NCBI GenBank assembly: GCA_028290085.1
Contig: JAQGKN010000608.1
Coordinates: 1 to 8,401 of the forward strand
Reading direction: 5' to 3'
Origin: Hyphomicrobiales bacterium
GTDB taxonomy: Bacteria > Pseudomonadota > Alphaproteobacteria > Rhizobiales > Beijerinckiaceae
Length of the DNA: 8,401 nucleotides
The first letter of the stretch is position 1. Each line of letters opens with the position of its first letter. The notes under the pieces are model-generated. The model was not told where the DNA came from. It ran no database searches and worked only from the letters and a program-made list of their open reading frames with translations. Both the position numbers and the translations under genes were made by a program. Below, in pieces: positions 1 through 7,890 of this stretch.

Positions 1-1332
1 GGCCTCGACGGTCGAGAGGCCGAGTGGCTGAGCGATCTGCTCGTGGATAGCCTTCTCGGCTGCCGCCTTGTCGAGCTTGCGCCGTCCACCCAGGAAGAAG
101 TCGGGATCGATGTAGCCGAGGACGACGTTGGCGTCGGTAACCGTCACGAGCGAACCGCCCATGCCGTAAACGATTGGCCCGGGGTCCGCGCCCGCACTGT
201 CGGGACCGACCAGAAGACGCCCGGTCACCGGATCAATGCGTGCGATGGTACCGCCCCCCGCGCCAATCGATTCAACGTTGATCATCGGCTGCAAGAGGCG
301 AAAGCGTTCCGCGATGGGCTCGCGGGCATGCGTGAGGCTTCCCTCCGTCAGCAGGCCGACATCGAAGCTCGTGCCCCCCATGTCGCCTGTGATCACATTC
401 GCATGGCCGAGGACGGACGCGACATATTGCGTCGCGATCATTCCTCCTGCGGGGCCAGACTGCAGCGTTCCGATCCCCGTCATTTGCTCCGGGCGAACAA
501 TCCCGCCATTGGCTTGCATCACCATCATATCGTCGGGCAAACCCAACGTCTGAAGTTCCTGATTGAGTCCGGAAATGTACTTGTCGATCGTATTCCAGAG
601 GAACGCATTGACGACCGTTGTGTTCGAGCGCGCATATTCACCCATCTGCGGCGCGATCTCATATGACAAGGTCACCGGAATCACGCGGTCCGGATAAAGC
701 TCCCCGATCGCCGTCCGCACTTCATTCTCGTGTTCAGGGTTCATCCAGCTGAACAGAAAACAGACCGCTATGGCGTCAACCCCGCTATTGTCGACGAGAT
801 CCTTCACCGCCGCACGGACTCCCGCCTTGTCGATGGGAACAACGACATCGCCGCGATAATCGATGCGCTCATAGATGCCGCGAATGAGGCTCTTGGGCAC
901 GAGTGGCGTCGGCTTCGTCACCTTGGTGACGTGCTTGATTTCCATCTCGTCCAACCCGTCGACGCGACCGACCGCCCGCATGACGTAGATCGTATCCTCG
1001 AAGCCGCGGGTGGTGATGAGCCCGACCTTCGCACCGCGTCGATTGATGAGGGCATTGGTCGCGACCGTCGTGCCATGTTTGAACATCGACGTGCGGGAGA
1101 GGAATTCGGCGGACGTCATACCAAGCGATTCCGCCGCGACTTGAACCGCGTCCTTCACGCCTTGCGAGAAGTGCTTCGGCGTCGTCGGCGACTTGTTGAT
1201 CGTGACCTTTCCATCGGGATGAAGAACGACGATGTCAGTGAACGTTCCACCTGTGTCGATGCCGACAATGAGACCATCGTGTTTTCTCATGCGGACAGCC
1301 GCCTGATCACCCGCCACCAGGTCCAGTTCCAT
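1..1332 (-). CDS. HyuA-type hydantoinase/5-oxoprolinase family subunit, N-terminal part (runs off the window)
   Basis: Reading the minus strand from the ATG at 1332 gives 444 uninterrupted codons to base 1, so the gene is cut by the window edge; the family is usually near 700 residues. The ATP-binding N-terminal domain shows GIDTGGTFTD (about residues 24-33) and HGTTVATNAL (86-95). The oxoprolinase domain shows QSGPAGG (291-297), GDMGGTSFD (316-324), SIGAGGGT (355-362) and VGPDSAGADPGP (375-386), all hallmarks of HyuA/oxoprolinase proteins. Members hydrolyse cyclic amides (hydantoins, 5-oxoproline) or carboxylate ketones at the expense of ATP, normally with a HyuB partner, which would lie to the left, outside this window. 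The substrate cannot be told from this fragment. The start is chosen for a strong GGGAGGA Shine-Dalgarno four bases upstream. An in-frame ATG at 1290 would remove 14 residues and fits the usual family N-terminus, but has no comparable ribosome site. The gene diverges from two IclR regulators, suggesting substrate-responsive control. Confidence 0.93.
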   Translation of the reverse strand, partial: MELDLVAGDQAAVRMRKHDGLIVGIDTGGTFTDIVVLHPDGKVTINKSPTTPKHFSQGVKDAVQVAAESLGMTSAEFLSRTSMFKHGTTVATNALINRRGAKVGLITTRGFEDTIYVMRAVGRVDGLDEMEIKHVTKVTKPTPLVPKSLIRGIYERIDYRGDVVVPIDKAGVRAAVKDLVDNSGVDAIAVCFLFSWMNPEHENEVRTAIGELYPDRVIPVTLSYEIAPQMGEYARSNTTVVNAFLWNTIDKYISGLNQELQTLGLPDDMMVMQANGGIVRPEQMTGIGTLQSGPAGGMIATQYVASVLGHANVITGDMGGTSFDVGLLTEGSLTHAREPIAERFRLLQPMINVESIGAGGGTIARIDPVTGRLLVGPDSAGADPGPIVYGMGGSLVTVTDANVVLGYIDPDFFLGGRRKLDKAAAEKAIHEQIAQPLGLSTVEA

Positions 1333-1336
1333 CGCG

Positions 1337-1343
1337 TCCTCCC
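1337..1343 (-). promoter_or_regulatory. Shine-Dalgarno site of the hydantoinase gene
   Basis: The minus strand reads GGGAGGA followed by four bases and the ATG at 1332. This near-consensus site decides the start in favour of 1332 over the in-frame ATG at 1290. Confidence 0.75.
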
Positions 1344-1360
1344 GTAGGTATTTTCTTCTA

Positions 1361-1375
1361 TGGAACCGCGTTCCG
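1361..1375. promoter_or_regulatory. Candidate IclR-family operator, site 1
   Basis: The sequence TGGAACCGCGTTCCG contains a perfect 5-bp inverted repeat (GGAAC, 3-bp centre, GTTCC). It agrees with the IclR-family consensus TGGAAATNATTTCCA at most outer positions (TGGAA and TTCC). It lies in the untranslated leader of the leftward hydantoinase gene, between that gene and the divergent regulators. It shares the pattern TGRAA-N5-TTYC with site 2, centred 22 bp away. Binding by either neighbouring regulator is inferred, not shown. Confidence 0.55.
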
Positions 1376-1382
1376 GCTTCCA

Positions 1383-1397
1383 TGAAATATCATTTCA
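1383..1397. promoter_or_regulatory. Candidate IclR-family operator, site 2
   Basis: TGAAATATCATTTCA is a perfect 6-bp inverted repeat around a 3-bp centre, 15 bp in all, the size and shape of known IclR-family half-site pairs. Its centre (1390) is 22 bp from that of site 1 (1368), about two helical turns, so both would face the same side of the DNA and suit two dimers or a tetramer. It overlaps the expected start of transcription from the leftward TTGACA promoter, a position that would favour repression. Confidence 0.6.
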
Positions 1398-1400
1398 CAA

Positions 1401-1429
1401 AAGGTGGCAGGAGCGGTAAGAACTGTCAA
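1401..1429 (-). promoter_or_regulatory. Possible leftward sigma-70-type promoter for the hydantoinase gene
   Basis: The minus strand carries a perfect TTGACA (bases 1429-1424). At the standard 17-base spacing the -10 position holds only CACCTT (1406-1401), a poor match, so the promoter may be weak or need an activator. Initiation near 1394 would put both candidate operators at or just after the start site. The -35 match is seen directly; promoter function is inferred. Confidence 0.35.
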
Positions 1430-1476
1430 TTGCAAATCAGCAATCCGAGACAAAGCTCTTTGAACAGGACGCGGAC

Positions 1477-2271
1477 ATGCCACGGCGGGTTGATGCGGAA
1501 AAAAGTGCGCCTTCAGAGCCCTATCATGTCGAGGGCGTCGCGCGAGCCGCACAGCTGATTACGGCAATCGCTGAAGCCGGTCCCAAGTCCCCACGCGAAT
1601 TGAGCCGACGTACCGGCCTGAGCAATGCCATGGTCGAACAGCTGACCGCCGTCCTCGAGCAACATGGCCTGGTGACGGGGCTGGAAAACGGTTTCGAACT
1701 CGGGGTGAATTGGTTGGCCCTCGCGCAAACGCGAGAGCGGGGCCTCGACCTACGCAGGTTTGCGAGCCCGATCATGCGTCGAATTCGGGACCAGCTCAAC
1801 GAAACCGTCATTCTCGCCGTTCGGTCCGGCAACCGCCGCATCAACATCGATTATGTCGAAAGCACGCATTTCATCCGGCGTGTCACCCAGCCTGGTTTTG
1901 AGGTGCCATTGCACATCGGGGCGACAGGCCGTGTCCTTCTGTCCGGCCTCTCGGAGGACGAACTCAGCATATATCTTTCATCGGCAGATCTCGCCGACGG
2001 ATTGACGTCGGATCGCCTGCGAGAAGAATGCCGCCTCGCGAGGCTGACTCGCTCGGCTGTCGCCCGGAGAGAGATTACATCCGATACGGCTGCCGCATCT
2101 GCCAGCATCTTCGATCATCATGGCCATGTCGTTGCGGCTCTCACCATTACCTGTCCAGAAGACCGCTTCACACCGGCCTTGGAGGCCGACGGCATTCGAT
2201 CCCTCACTGAAGGCGCGCGGCGCATTTCCGCGCTGCTCGGCCATCAGGAATCCGAACGGCCGTTGCCCTGA
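1477..2271 (+). CDS. IclR-family transcriptional regulator (first of a tandem pair)
   Basis: This gene encodes 264 residues, the normal IclR size. An N-terminal winged helix-turn-helix covers about residues 18-80; the helix-turn-helix falls near S38-L60 (SPRELSRRTGLSNAMVEQL). A linker helix leads to the C-terminal effector-binding domain, with NETVILAVRSG and PLHIGATGRVLLSG (about 144-157), the family's typical ligand-pocket segment. The later GYA-type motif is degenerate (RSAVARREI), so ligand specificity may differ from characterised members. The ATG has an AGGA seven bases upstream. The gene diverges from the hydantoinase gene across a gap with two IclR-like palindromes and is followed 71 bp later by a second IclR gene. 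Such proteins bind as dimers or tetramers and respond to small carboxylates or aromatics. Control of the hydantoinase genes and of itself is inferred from position. Confidence 0.9.
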   Translation: MPRRVDAEKSAPSEPYHVEGVARAAQLITAIAEAGPKSPRELSRRTGLSNAMVEQLTAVLEQHGLVTGLENGFELGVNWLALAQTRERGLDLRRFASPIMRRIRDQLNETVILAVRSGNRRINIDYVESTHFIRRVTQPGFEVPLHIGATGRVLLSGLSEDELSIYLSSADLADGLTSDRLREECRLARLTRSAVARREITSDTAAASASIFDHHGHVVAALTITCPEDRFTPALEADGIRSLTEGARRISALLGHQESERPLP

Positions 2272-2342
2272 GACATTGATTGTGGTCAGAACGAACGCGA
2301 TTTTGCGGCCCTGTTTCAAATCATCGAAAGCGAAGCGGACTT

Positions 2343-3128
2343 ATGAGCGCGTATTCCGGGTTGAAGCCGTCGATCAGTGCGAATTCAACAAAATCATCCG
2401 CCACGCCAGCGGCTCTCGTGGTCGATCGTTCGGCCACCATCCTGGAGTGCTTCGGACGTCCGAAAAGTTGGATGAGCCTGCAAGAGGTCGCGGATGCGGC
2501 GCAACTCTCAAAGCCGACCGCCTTCCGCTTGCTGTCGGCTCTGTCGGCTGAACAGCTCATCATCCAGGACGATGCAACCGGCGAATACGGACTGGGACCG
2601 GCAGTGACCCGATTCGCCGAAAGCGTTTTGCGAAAGATGCCCGTCTGGCGGGCGACGCAGGGCGCCATGCAACACCTGCGAGACCGCATCAACGAGACCG
2701 TACTCCTGAGCGTCAGGCGCGGCGCCAACTGGTATAATGTCGAGGCATTGCCAGCTGCCCACAGCCTCAGTCTGGCCCAGCCCATGGGCGTGCCATTGCC
2801 TCTGCATGTCGGAGCCCCCGGAATATCTTTTCTGACCGGCATGACGGAAGTCGAGAGAGCGCAATATCTGAACGAGCCTGGCTTCGATACCGGCAGCCGC
2901 TGCGCTATTACATCGAGCATCGGCGCGGCCGAACGTCAGGGCTACGCAATCAGCGTGGGCGATATCCTGCCTGATTGTATCGCGATGGCCGCGCACATTG
3001 TCATCGGGCCTACGAAAAACACGGGGGTTCTTCAGGTGTCATTCCCGAAAGCGCGGGACTCCGAGACCCTCAGAGCGGTCGTGCGCGAAGAGCTTCGCTT
3101 GGCGTGCGATGCGGTTATGAGCGCTTGA
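2343..3128 (+). CDS. IclR-family transcriptional regulator (second of a tandem pair)
   Basis: This gene encodes 261 residues from the ATG at 2343. A TTG at 2280 would add 21 residues with no family likeness and lies only 8 bases after the previous stop, so it is not used. The ribosome site before 2343 is weak (AAGCGGA). About 25 low-complexity residues rich in Ser and Ala precede the winged helix-turn-helix (about 26-90; recognition region SLQEVADAAQLSKPTAFRLL, 45-64). The effector domain has INETVLLSVRRG, PLPLHVGAPG (151-160) and RQGYAISVGD, all IclR-like. It shares a spaced pattern with the preceding regulator (NETV, V-R-G, QP, PLH-GA-G), so the two are paralogues, though strongly diverged. 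The same strand and 71-bp spacing suggest co-transcription, perhaps with mixed oligomers or different ligands. It ends 52 bp from the convergent hpnN stop. Confidence 0.88.
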   Translation: MSAYSGLKPSISANSTKSSATPAALVVDRSATILECFGRPKSWMSLQEVADAAQLSKPTAFRLLSALSAEQLIIQDDATGEYGLGPAVTRFAESVLRKMPVWRATQGAMQHLRDRINETVLLSVRRGANWYNVEALPAAHSLSLAQPMGVPLPLHVGAPGISFLTGMTEVERAQYLNEPGFDTGSRCAITSSIGAAERQGYAISVGDILPDCIAMAAHIVIGPTKNTGVLQVSFPKARDSETLRAVVREELRLACDAVMSA

Positions 3129-3180
3129 TCGGACCTCGGTCACCTTGACGATGTAGGAGTTGCCGCTGTTCGAAGCGCCC

Positions 3181-5814
3181 TCACAACGTGTCGGGAGAGC
3201 GTGGCGACTTCGCGGGCACGGCTTCGCGGCTACCCGCCTCGCGCGGCGGGCCTAGGAAGGCCGGCACGACCACGAATGCGGCCAAGAGAGTGAAGAGCAG
3301 GGACAGAGCGAGGAGATATCCCATGCTGGCCAAGCCGGGGTAGCTCGAGAAGCACAGGCTGCCAAACGCCGCGCCCGTAGTGAGCGCGCTGAAGAAAATT
3401 GCCCGCGTCAGGCTGGAAGCCAGCATGTCGGCGACGCCCGCGCGCCAGGCGATCACGTAATAGATGTGGAACGCGACGCCGATGGCCAGCATGAGCGGGA
3501 GGGCGATGATATTGGCGAAGTTGAGCGCGAGCCCGACCAGTGCTGCGGCCTCGAGCGTCATGATGGTCGCCAGAACAAGGGGGCCGAGCGTCAGGGCGAC
3601 GTCGAGGGGACGGCGCAAAGCGACGACCAGAATCGCGAAAATGGCGATCAGGGCGAGGATGCCGGCTTCGATAAAGGCGCGGATCACCGTGCGTCCGGAT
3701 TCGACAATCACCACGGGCGCGCCGACTGCGTCGGGCGCAACGGAGCGCACGGCCTCGGCGAAGCGGGTCAGCACCGCATTGTCGTTCGAATCTCCCTCCG
3801 GATATATTTCAATCCGCGCCCGGCCGTCCGCTGTGATCCAGTCGGACACGAGCTGGGGAGGCAGCGACTCGCGCGTGATGGGCGCGGGATCGAACAGGCT
3901 GCGCAAGCGTTCCAGCAGCCCCGTCAGATCGACCGTCAACGCGGTCTGCGCCGCCTCCCGGCGTTGTGTGGGTGCGGAAGCCAGTCCTTCGGCAGCGTCC
4001 GCCAGGGTGCGCGCCGCGTCGGGGCCTTGCCCCGGCGCTGTGCCGGCGGCTTCCCTGAGCTGTGCGGCAGTCGAGCGCAGCGCGGCCACGTTCTCGCGAT
4101 CCGTGGGAGCAGGCGCGGCCTTACCCGGATGCAGAATTGGCCCGAGCTGCATCGCTGCGTCACGGATGAGTGCCAGCTTCTGATTCTGATCGGGCGGTAT
4201 GAAGGCCGCCAGCGTCAGGGTCCGAGCTACCTCCGGCAGGGCTTGGAGCCGAACAGCCAAATCTTTCGCGGCGTCCAGAGACGGCGCAAGCACCTCGATC
4301 GTCTGCGGGGTCGTGCGGGGATCGCGGGCGAGGTCGTTGAAGGTCGCTACGGATTGCACGCGCTTGTTGCGCAGATCCATTGGATTGGAATCGAATCGAA
4401 GGCGCGTGAGAAACGGCAGGCCTGCTACCACCAGCAGGACCGTCGCGACGATCACAAAGGCCCGGTGGCGCGCGATCCAGCGATCGACCGAAGCCAGCCC
4501 GGCCGTCTCGACCGGTTCAGGCTCACCCGGCGGATTGAAGATCGCAATCAGGGCCGGCAACAGAGTGATCGTGGCGATGTAGGCGATCACCATCCCCAGC
4601 CCCGCGATCAGGCCGAGTTCGGAGATCCCCCGGAAGTCCGTGGGCACAAGCGAGAAGAAGCCAGCGATCAGAGAGATCGCCGCAAGGGTCAGCGAGCGCC
4701 CGACACCTCGCGCGGCGGCCAGGATAGCGCTCCGCAGGTCCGAGCGTTCGTGGCGCTCGGCCCGATAGCGCACGCCGAACTGGATCCCGAAATCCACCCC
4801 CAGACCGACGAAGAGCGCTGCGAAGGCGACCGAGATCAGGTTGAGTTCGCCCACGAGCAGCAGGCCGAGCCCGGCCGTGAGGACAAGCCCGACGACGATG
4901 GTGATGAGCACGGCGAGGATGGTGCGCCCGGAGCGCAGGGCCAGGTAGAGAATGACCGCGATGATCGCCATCGTGATGCTCGTATTAAGGCCGGCGTTTT
5001 CCGTGACGGTAACGAGCTCATCGTCGGCCAGCGGAACTTCGCCAGTCAGGCGAATCTGTACCCCACGCTCTGGCGTGAGCCCAAGCTCAGACGCCGTTCG
5101 CCGGATGAGGTTGACGGCGTCCGCGCCGGGCTGGAGCGCGCTGAAATTCAGCTTCGGCTGAATCAGGACGAAGCGTTGGAGCTGCTCCGGGCTGGACTTG
5201 CCGCCGTCAAGAAGCGATTGCCAGGAGAGGCGCGCCTGGGTTCCCGCGAGAACGCGCTCAATTGTCGTCGAGAGCGCCTGCATGGGCGGCGCGAGATCGG
5301 CAAGGCTCGCTTGGCCGGCGTGGACGCCCTGCAGCCCCAGGCCCAAGCCCTGCATGACGCCTCTGAGACTCGGATCAGCCGTGACGGGGGCGAGGAGCCC
5401 CTGCTGCCCGACGAGCTGTTGGGTGGTGCGGGTAAGCTCGTCCGTGGACTGGAGGAGCAGCCCCTCCTTTTCGAAGAACGGGCCAGCGCCCGGTTGGCGG
5501 ATGCTCTGAATTACGCCGGTGTTGGGGGCCAGGGCGGCGGCAAGCCTCGAAGCCGCCTCGCCCGCGATCTCCGGCGTTTCGCCATCGATCACCGTCAGGA
5601 TCAGGTCTTTCCGCTGCGGGAAGGCGCGGTTGAAGGCGATCTCGTTTTGCAGCCACGGCACGTTGGGAGAAATGAGACCTTCGGTGTTGGTGTTGATGGC
5701 GAACCGCGTGGCCGTAACGTAAACGCCAAGACCGGTCAGGATGGCGGCGATCAAGACGACCAGCCATGACGCACGGATGCAAACGGCGACGGCGCGTTCG
5801 ACGGGATGGGTCAT
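3181..5814 (-). CDS. hpnN: Hopanoid-associated RND transporter, HpnN type
   Basis: The gene encodes 877 residues with the two-fold RND/MMPL layout: one membrane helix (about 14-36), a large periplasmic loop, five helices (about 275-430), a seventh helix near 448-470, a second periplasmic loop and five helices (about 708-860). GLGVDFGIQFGVRYRAE in the first helix bundle (near 335-352) and GVAFHIYYVIAWRAG in the second (near 775-790) fit the HpnN family. The first loop opens with NTNTEGLISPNVPWLQNE, also HpnN-like. HpnN is known to move hopanoids from the inner to the outer membrane in alphaproteobacteria and Burkholderia. An Ala-rich, probably helical stretch occupies about 568-640 of the second loop. 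The ATG at 5814 is preferred: GAGAG lies 7 bases upstream and the protein then starts just before the first helix. A GTG at 5844 would add 10 residues without a ribosome site. It diverges from dxs-hpnH, matching a shared role. Confidence 0.93.
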   Translation of the reverse strand: MTHPVERAVAVCIRASWLVVLIAAILTGLGVYVTATRFAINTNTEGLISPNVPWLQNEIAFNRAFPQRKDLILTVIDGETPEIAGEAASRLAAALAPNTGVIQSIRQPGAGPFFEKEGLLLQSTDELTRTTQQLVGQQGLLAPVTADPSLRGVMQGLGLGLQGVHAGQASLADLAPPMQALSTTIERVLAGTQARLSWQSLLDGGKSSPEQLQRFVLIQPKLNFSALQPGADAVNLIRRTASELGLTPERGVQIRLTGEVPLADDELVTVTENAGLNTSITMAIIAVILYLALRSGRTILAVLITIVVGLVLTAGLGLLLVGELNLISVAFAALFVGLGVDFGIQFGVRYRAERHERSDLRSAILAAARGVGRSLTLAAISLIAGFFSLVPTDFRGISELGLIAGLGMVIAYIATITLLPALIAIFNPPGEPEPVETAGLASVDRWIARHRAFVIVATVLLVVAGLPFLTRLRFDSNPMDLRNKRVQSVATFNDLARDPRTTPQTIEVLAPSLDAAKDLAVRLQALPEVARTLTLAAFIPPDQNQKLALIRDAAMQLGPILHPGKAAPAPTDRENVAALRSTAAQLREAAGTAPGQGPDAARTLADAAEGLASAPTQRREAAQTALTVDLTGLLERLRSLFDPAPITRESLPPQLVSDWITADGRARIEIYPEGDSNDNAVLTRFAEAVRSVAPDAVGAPVVIVESGRTVIRAFIEAGILALIAIFAILVVALRRPLDVALTLGPLVLATIMTLEAAALVGLALNFANIIALPLMLAIGVAFHIYYVIAWRAGVADMLASSLTRAIFFSALTTGAAFGSLCFSSYPGLASMGYLLALSLLFTLLAAFVVVPAFLGPPREAGSREAVPAKSPRSPDTL

Positions 5815-5849
5815 GGTGCAGCTCTCGGTTGTGGCGCTTGTCACCTAGC

Positions 5850-5881
5850 CGGGAGGAGGCCGGGAACGACGCCTCCGCCCG
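5850..5881. other. Strong inverted repeat (hairpin) between hpnN and dxs
   Basis: CGGGAGGAGGC (5850-5860) pairs with GCCTCCGCCCG (5871-5881): eleven positions with a single A-G mismatch and a 10-base loop. It lies 36 bases before the chosen hpnN start, inside the likely hpnN leader, and about 150 bases before dxs. There is no T-run on either side, so it does not look like an intrinsic terminator. It may be a leader structure or a regulator site; on the minus strand the stem precedes the hpnN start region. Its function is unknown. Confidence 0.5.
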
Positions 5882-6021
5882 AATAAAGATAGAGCACTCA
5901 TCGCGCTTGGGATGGGCTCAAGGGGTTCAGTTCTTCAATTTTGTGCCAATCAGGTCCCACCGAAGCACGAAAACCGGCGAGGCATTGAACGACAACAGCG
6001 ATGTCGCGTTGCGCGTCAAAC

Positions 6022-6027
6022 GGGGGA
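6022..6027 (+). promoter_or_regulatory. Shine-Dalgarno site of dxs
   Basis: GGGGGA lies six bases before the ATG at 6034 and supports that start. The in-frame ATG at 6001 has no purine-rich site in front of it and would add 11 residues unlike the family. Confidence 0.6.
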
Positions 6028-6033
6028 TCGCTC

Positions 6034-7890
6034 ATGACGGATCGGCTTGTCGAGCGCGTGAACACGCCCTTTGATCTCCGTGCTCTCAAGGCCGACGACC
6101 TGCCGCGATTGGCGGACGACCTTCGGCAGGAAACGCTCGAGGCGGTTGCCCATTCGGGCGGTCATCTTGGCGCGGGGCTCGGGGTCGTCGAACTCACCGT
6201 CGCACTCCACTTCGTCTTTGATACGCCGGTCGACAAGATCATCTGGGACGTCGGCCACCAATGCTACCCGCACAAGATATTAACCGGCCGGCGCGACCGC
6301 ATTCACACTTTGCGCCAGGGCCGTGGCCTGTCCGGCTTCACCAAGAGGTCGGAAAGCGAATACGACCCGTTCGGCGCGGCGCACGCTTCGACCTCGGTCT
6401 CGGCCGGACTTGGCATAGCGGTGGCGCGCGACCTGCTCGGCGGGACAAACCACGTCGTCTGTGTCATCGGCGACGGCGCGCTTTCGGGCGGCATGGCGCT
6501 GGAGGCTCTCAACAATGCCGGTGCATTGGGAAGCCGGTTGATCATCATCCTCAATGACAATCAGATGTCGATCGCGCCGCCAGTCGGTGCGATCTCAGCC
6601 TATCTCGACCGGCTCGGCGGACCTATGCGGCGAGGCGAGATGCCGGAGCGGTCGGAATCCGTCAGTCCTGCGACTCTTTTTGACGAACTCGGGCTCCACT
6701 ATATCGGCCCGTTCGACGGACATGACGTGTGCGAACTGGTCCGCGTTCTGAGCCGCGCCAAGCGCATGGCGGAAGGGCCGGTGTTGATCCACATCCTGAC
6801 CGAAAAAGGCCGGGGCTACGCGCCAGCCGAGGGCGCGGCCGACAGATATCACAGCGTCGCGCCCTTCGAACTCGCCACAGGACAGCAGGTTAAATCCCGC
6901 GCGGCGGCGCCCTCTTACACGCGGGTCTTCGGCGACGCGCTGGTGGCGGAGGCCCGGCGGGATTCTCGCATCGTGGCCATCACGGCAGCGATGCCCTCTG
7001 GCGTCGGACTCGACATCTTCGGACGGGCGTTCCCCGGCCGCATGTTTGATGTCGGCATCGCCGAACAGCACGCGGTGACCTTCGCGGCGGGGCTGGCAAC
7101 GCAAGGGATGAAGCCCTTCGCCGCGATTTATTCGACCTTCCTGCAACGCGCCTACGATCAGGTCATCCATGACGTGGCGCTGCAAAACCTGCCGGTGCAT
7201 TTCGTCCTCGACCGCGCGGGCCTCGTGGGCGCCGACGGGCCGACACATGCGGGTTCGTTCGATCTGGCATATCTCGGCTGCGTGCCGAATTTCGTCGTGA
7301 TGGCACCGGCCGACGAGGCGGAGCTCGTGAACATGGTCGCGACCGCTGTGGCTTACGACGACGGGCCTTGCGCCTTGCGATATCCGCGCGGCGATGGCGT
7401 TGGCGTTCCCCTGCCCGCAATCGGCACTCCGCTCGAGATCGGGCGCGGGCATGTGTTGCGTGAGGGCACCGATGTGGCTTTGCTGTCGCTCGGCGGCCGT
7501 CTCGCCGAATGTCTGAGGGCGGCGGCCGAACTCGACCGTCTCGGTGTCAGCATGACCGTCGCCAATGCGCGCTTTAGCAAACCGATCGACGCGGATCTGC
7601 TACTTCGCCTGGCAGGCGAGCACGCTTGCGTCATCACAATCGAAGAAGGCTCGATCGGCGGCTTCGCCGCGCAGGCGATGCGGGTGCTCTCGGAGCATGG
7701 GATCCTCGACCGTGGCCTTTGCGTACGCAACATGATGCTGCCAGATCGTTTCATCGATCACGATACCCCTGCGGCGATGTATGCCGCCGCCGGTCTCGAA
7801 AGCGACGCGATCGTGCGTAAAGTGCTGGACGTGTTTCAGGGCAGGCGGCGACGCCAGACGAGCAGCCGCCGGGTCTCTGGAGCCGGTTAG
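6034..7890 (+). CDS. dxs: 1-deoxy-D-xylulose-5-phosphate synthase, hopanoid-cluster copy
   Basis: The product has 618 residues. DXS condenses pyruvate and glyceraldehyde 3-phosphate to 1-deoxy-D-xylulose 5-phosphate with thiamine diphosphate, the entry step of the cytosolic MEP isoprenoid pathway. Visible features are [10 protein letters not shown] (H44, like E. coli H49), [12 protein letters not shown] (H75), the cofactor/Mg motif GDGALSGG with D147 and N176 (E. coli D152, N181), the catalytic Glu E344 in [11 protein letters not shown] (E. coli E370), DRAG with D401 and H405, and YPRG. The pyrimidine-binding domain starts near 294 and the transketolase C-domain near 467. All key residues are kept. 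The offset to E. coli numbering grows from 5 to 26 between N176 and E344: the segment after [16 protein letters not shown] is about 21 residues shorter than usual. The last 16 residues are Arg-rich ([11 protein letters not shown]). With hpnH 8 bases downstream, it likely supplies precursors for hopanoid synthesis, possibly alongside a housekeeping dxs elsewhere. Confidence 0.95.
   Translation: MTDRLVERVNTPFDLRALKADDLPRLADDLRQETLEAVAHSGGHLGAGLGVVELTVALHFVFDTPVDKIIWDVGHQCYPHKILTGRRDRIHTLRQGRGLSGFTKRSESEYDPFGAAHASTSVSAGLGIAVARDLLGGTNHVVCVIGDGALSGGMALEALNNAGALGSRLIIILNDNQMSIAPPVGAISAYLDRLGGPMRRGEMPERSESVSPATLFDELGLHYIGPFDGHDVCELVRVLSRAKRMAEGPVLIHILTEKGRGYAPAEGAADRYHSVAPFELATGQQVKSRAAAPSYTRVFGDALVAEARRDSRIVAITAAMPSGVGLDIFGRAFPGRMFDVGIAEQHAVTFAAGLATQGMKPFAAIYSTFLQRAYDQVIHDVALQNLPVHFVLDRAGLVGADGPTHAGSFDLAYLGCVPNFVVMAPADEAELVNMVATAVAYDDGPCALRYPRGDGVGVPLPAIGTPLEIGRGHVLREGTDVALLSLGGRLAECLRAAAELDRLGVSMTVANARFSKPIDADLLLRLAGEHACVITIEEGSIGGFAAQAMRVLSEHGILDRGLCVRNMMLPDRFIDHDTPAAMYAAAGLESDAIVRKVLDVFQGRRRRQTSSRRVSGAG

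Noticed and set aside
43..1347. Open frames of about 205 codons each on the plus strand across the hydantoinase region
   Set aside because: The minus strand reads through without a stop and carries every family motif. The plus frames have Arg/Asp/His-rich products with no domain and no good ribosome sites.
2314..2329. TTTC-N8-GAAA inverted repeat before the second iclR gene as a third operator
   Set aside because: The arms are only 4 bp, the spacing is wrong and the orientation is reversed relative to the TGRAA-N5-TTYC sites.
3233..3250. CCCGCC/GGCGGG stem near the hpnN 3' end as a terminator
   Set aside because: It lies inside the hpnN coding sequence and no T-run follows on either strand; a short GC stem is expected by chance at this base composition.
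3466..5769. A 767-codon open frame on the plus strand opposite hpnN
   Set aside because: Its product is rich in Arg, Asp, Gln and Gly with no recognisable domain, while the minus strand encodes a full RND transporter. Long antisense frames are expected opposite GC-rich genes with strong third-position bias.
5863..5886. GGAAC at 5863 as the -35 of an EcfG general-stress promoter for dxs
   Set aside because: No CGTT-like -10 occurs at the 16-17 base spacing required by that promoter class.
6595..7452. A 285-codon minus-strand frame inside dxs
   Set aside because: It lies antisense to the conserved catalytic domains of DXS and its product has low-complexity composition without family likeness.
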